Assembly (NCBI RefSeq): GCF_003054055.1
Contig: NZ_QBKI01000003.1
Span: 62,001-126,000 of the forward strand
Length of the DNA stretch: 64,000 nt
From: Pontibacter mucosus
Lineage (GTDB): Bacteria; Bacteroidota; Bacteroidia; Cytophagales; Hymenobacteraceae
Direction: 5' to 3'
The position numbers and the translations under genes are program-made. A model generated the notes under the pieces. That model did no database searches. It was not told the origin of the DNA and worked only from the letters and a program-made list of their open reading frames with translations. Below, one piece after another: positions 63,469-64,000 of the stretch (its first letter is position 1; each line of letters starts with the position of its first letter).

Positions 63469-64000
63469 TTAGTTGCGGTTAATCGCGTTCAAATCCTCGA
63501 AAGCCTCTTTCAGACGGGCGATAAAGGTTTTCTCTCCCTCACGCAGCCATACACGCGGGTCGTAGTACTTCTTGTTCGGAGAGTCTGCACCTTCGGGGTT
63601 GCCCAGCTGTCCTTGCAGGTATGCCTTCTTGTCCTCGTAGTAGTTGCGCACACCATCCCAGAAAGCCCACTGCATGTCTGTGTCGATGTTCATTTTAATG
63701 GCGCCATACTCGATAGCCTCTGTGATCTTCGCCTTCTCGGAGCCGGAGCCACCATGGAACACGAAGTTAACCGGGTTAGGGCCTGTGCCGAACTTCTGCT
63801 GGATGTGGTTCTGAGAGTTTTTCAGAATTTCCGGGCGAAGCTCCACATTGCCTGGTTTGTATACGCCGTGCACGTTGCCAAAGGCGGCCGCAATGGTAAA
63901 GCGGGAGCTCACTTTGTTCAGTTCCTCGTAGGCATAGGCCACTTCGTCTGGCTGGGTATAGAGCCTGGAGCTGTCCACGTCCGAATTGTCCACGCCGTCT
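63469..64000 (-). CDS. fbaA: Class II fructose-bisphosphate aldolase (partial, cut by window end)
   Basis: The last 175 or so residues of a class II aldolase. Visible parts: FGNVHGVYKPGNVELRPEIL with a zinc His, FVFHGGSGSEKAKITEAIEYG with the third His and phosphate loop, and KMNIDTDMQWAFWDGVRNYY with the Asn/Asp-rich loop. It cleaves fructose-1,6-bisphosphate. The 5' portion lies beyond base 64000; the frame is open to the end. It converges with pfkB. Confidence 0.95.
   Translation of the reverse strand, partial: DGVDNSDVDSSRLYTQPDEVAYAYEELNKVSSRFTIAAAFGNVHGVYKPGNVELRPEILKNSQNHIQQKFGTGPNPVNFVFHGGSGSEKAKITEAIEYGAIKMNIDTDMQWAFWDGVRNYYEDKKAYLQGQLGNPEGADSPNKKYYDPRVWLREGEKTFIARLKEAFEDLNAINRN

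Noticed and set aside
1-64000. tRNA, rRNA or 4.5S RNA genes
   Set aside because: No cloverleaf, CCA-adjacent acceptor or rRNA-like conserved segment was recognised by eye; a covariance search would be decisive.

Overview
The window looks like a chromosomal segment from a Bacteroidota bacterium of the Hymenobacteraceae/Cytophagales type; Pontibacter is my best guess. The reasons are: Bacteroidota-style -7 boxes (TAnnTTTG) upstream of many genes, few recognisable Shine-Dalgarno sequences, a DUF3276 PUR-alpha-like protein, a type IX secretion plug protein, many lipoproteins, and FtsX-type permeases. No rRNA, tRNA, CRISPR array, phage or IS transposase was seen.

Layout. 0-17 kb is mostly housekeeping: a glycosyltransferase, ffh, a GuaD-like deaminase, DinB and DUF429 proteins, a methyltransferase, a YihY/BrkB membrane protein, murB, a three-gene LVIVD-lipoprotein/outer-membrane set, a THUMP RNA methyltransferase and topA. 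17-26.3 kb is a co-directional chemosensory block: SixA-like phosphatase, orphan ParA, a soluble chemoreceptor with eight nearly identical 92-residue HAMP repeats, CheW, CheY, CheA and a CheC with two intact active sites. No CheR or CheB is present. 27-33 kb holds a fused SAM decarboxylase/spermidine synthase overlapping an agmatinase, small membrane and Cys-rich proteins, and recQ. 33-45 kb holds a secreted subtilisin-like protease, an XRE/S24 repressor with a paired operator-like repeat, a pirin, an FtsX-type permease divergent from an NtrC-type regulator and its kinase (two shared palindromes between them), an OsmC protein and an NAD(P)-binding protein. 45-54 kb holds the T9SS plug protein, three small AT-rich genes of unknown function, ychF, DUF3276, rlpA/DUF58, a large lipoprotein that may lack its expected beta-barrel, and pgi. 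54-64 kb is a P-type cation ATPase followed by a trehalose/hexose-phosphate set: beta-phosphoglucomutase-like HAD, a HAD/trehalose-phosphatase fusion, a GH65 phosphorylase, a PfkB kinase and a convergent class II aldolase (cut by the window end).

The strongest unexplained signal is a short motif, TATACTT and its complement AAGTATA. By hand I count about 160 copies, against roughly 8 expected by chance. It lies on both strands, within and between genes, and in several places forms the inverted arms or the loop of transcription terminators. That resembles DNA uptake sequences of Neisseria and Pasteurellaceae or HIP1 of cyanobacteria, but the motif itself is not one I know as described. A second signal is a family of composite intergenic repeats (about 3.0-3.8, 32.7-33.3 and 42.8-43.4 kb) built from shared modules, including a 72-bp imperfect hairpin.
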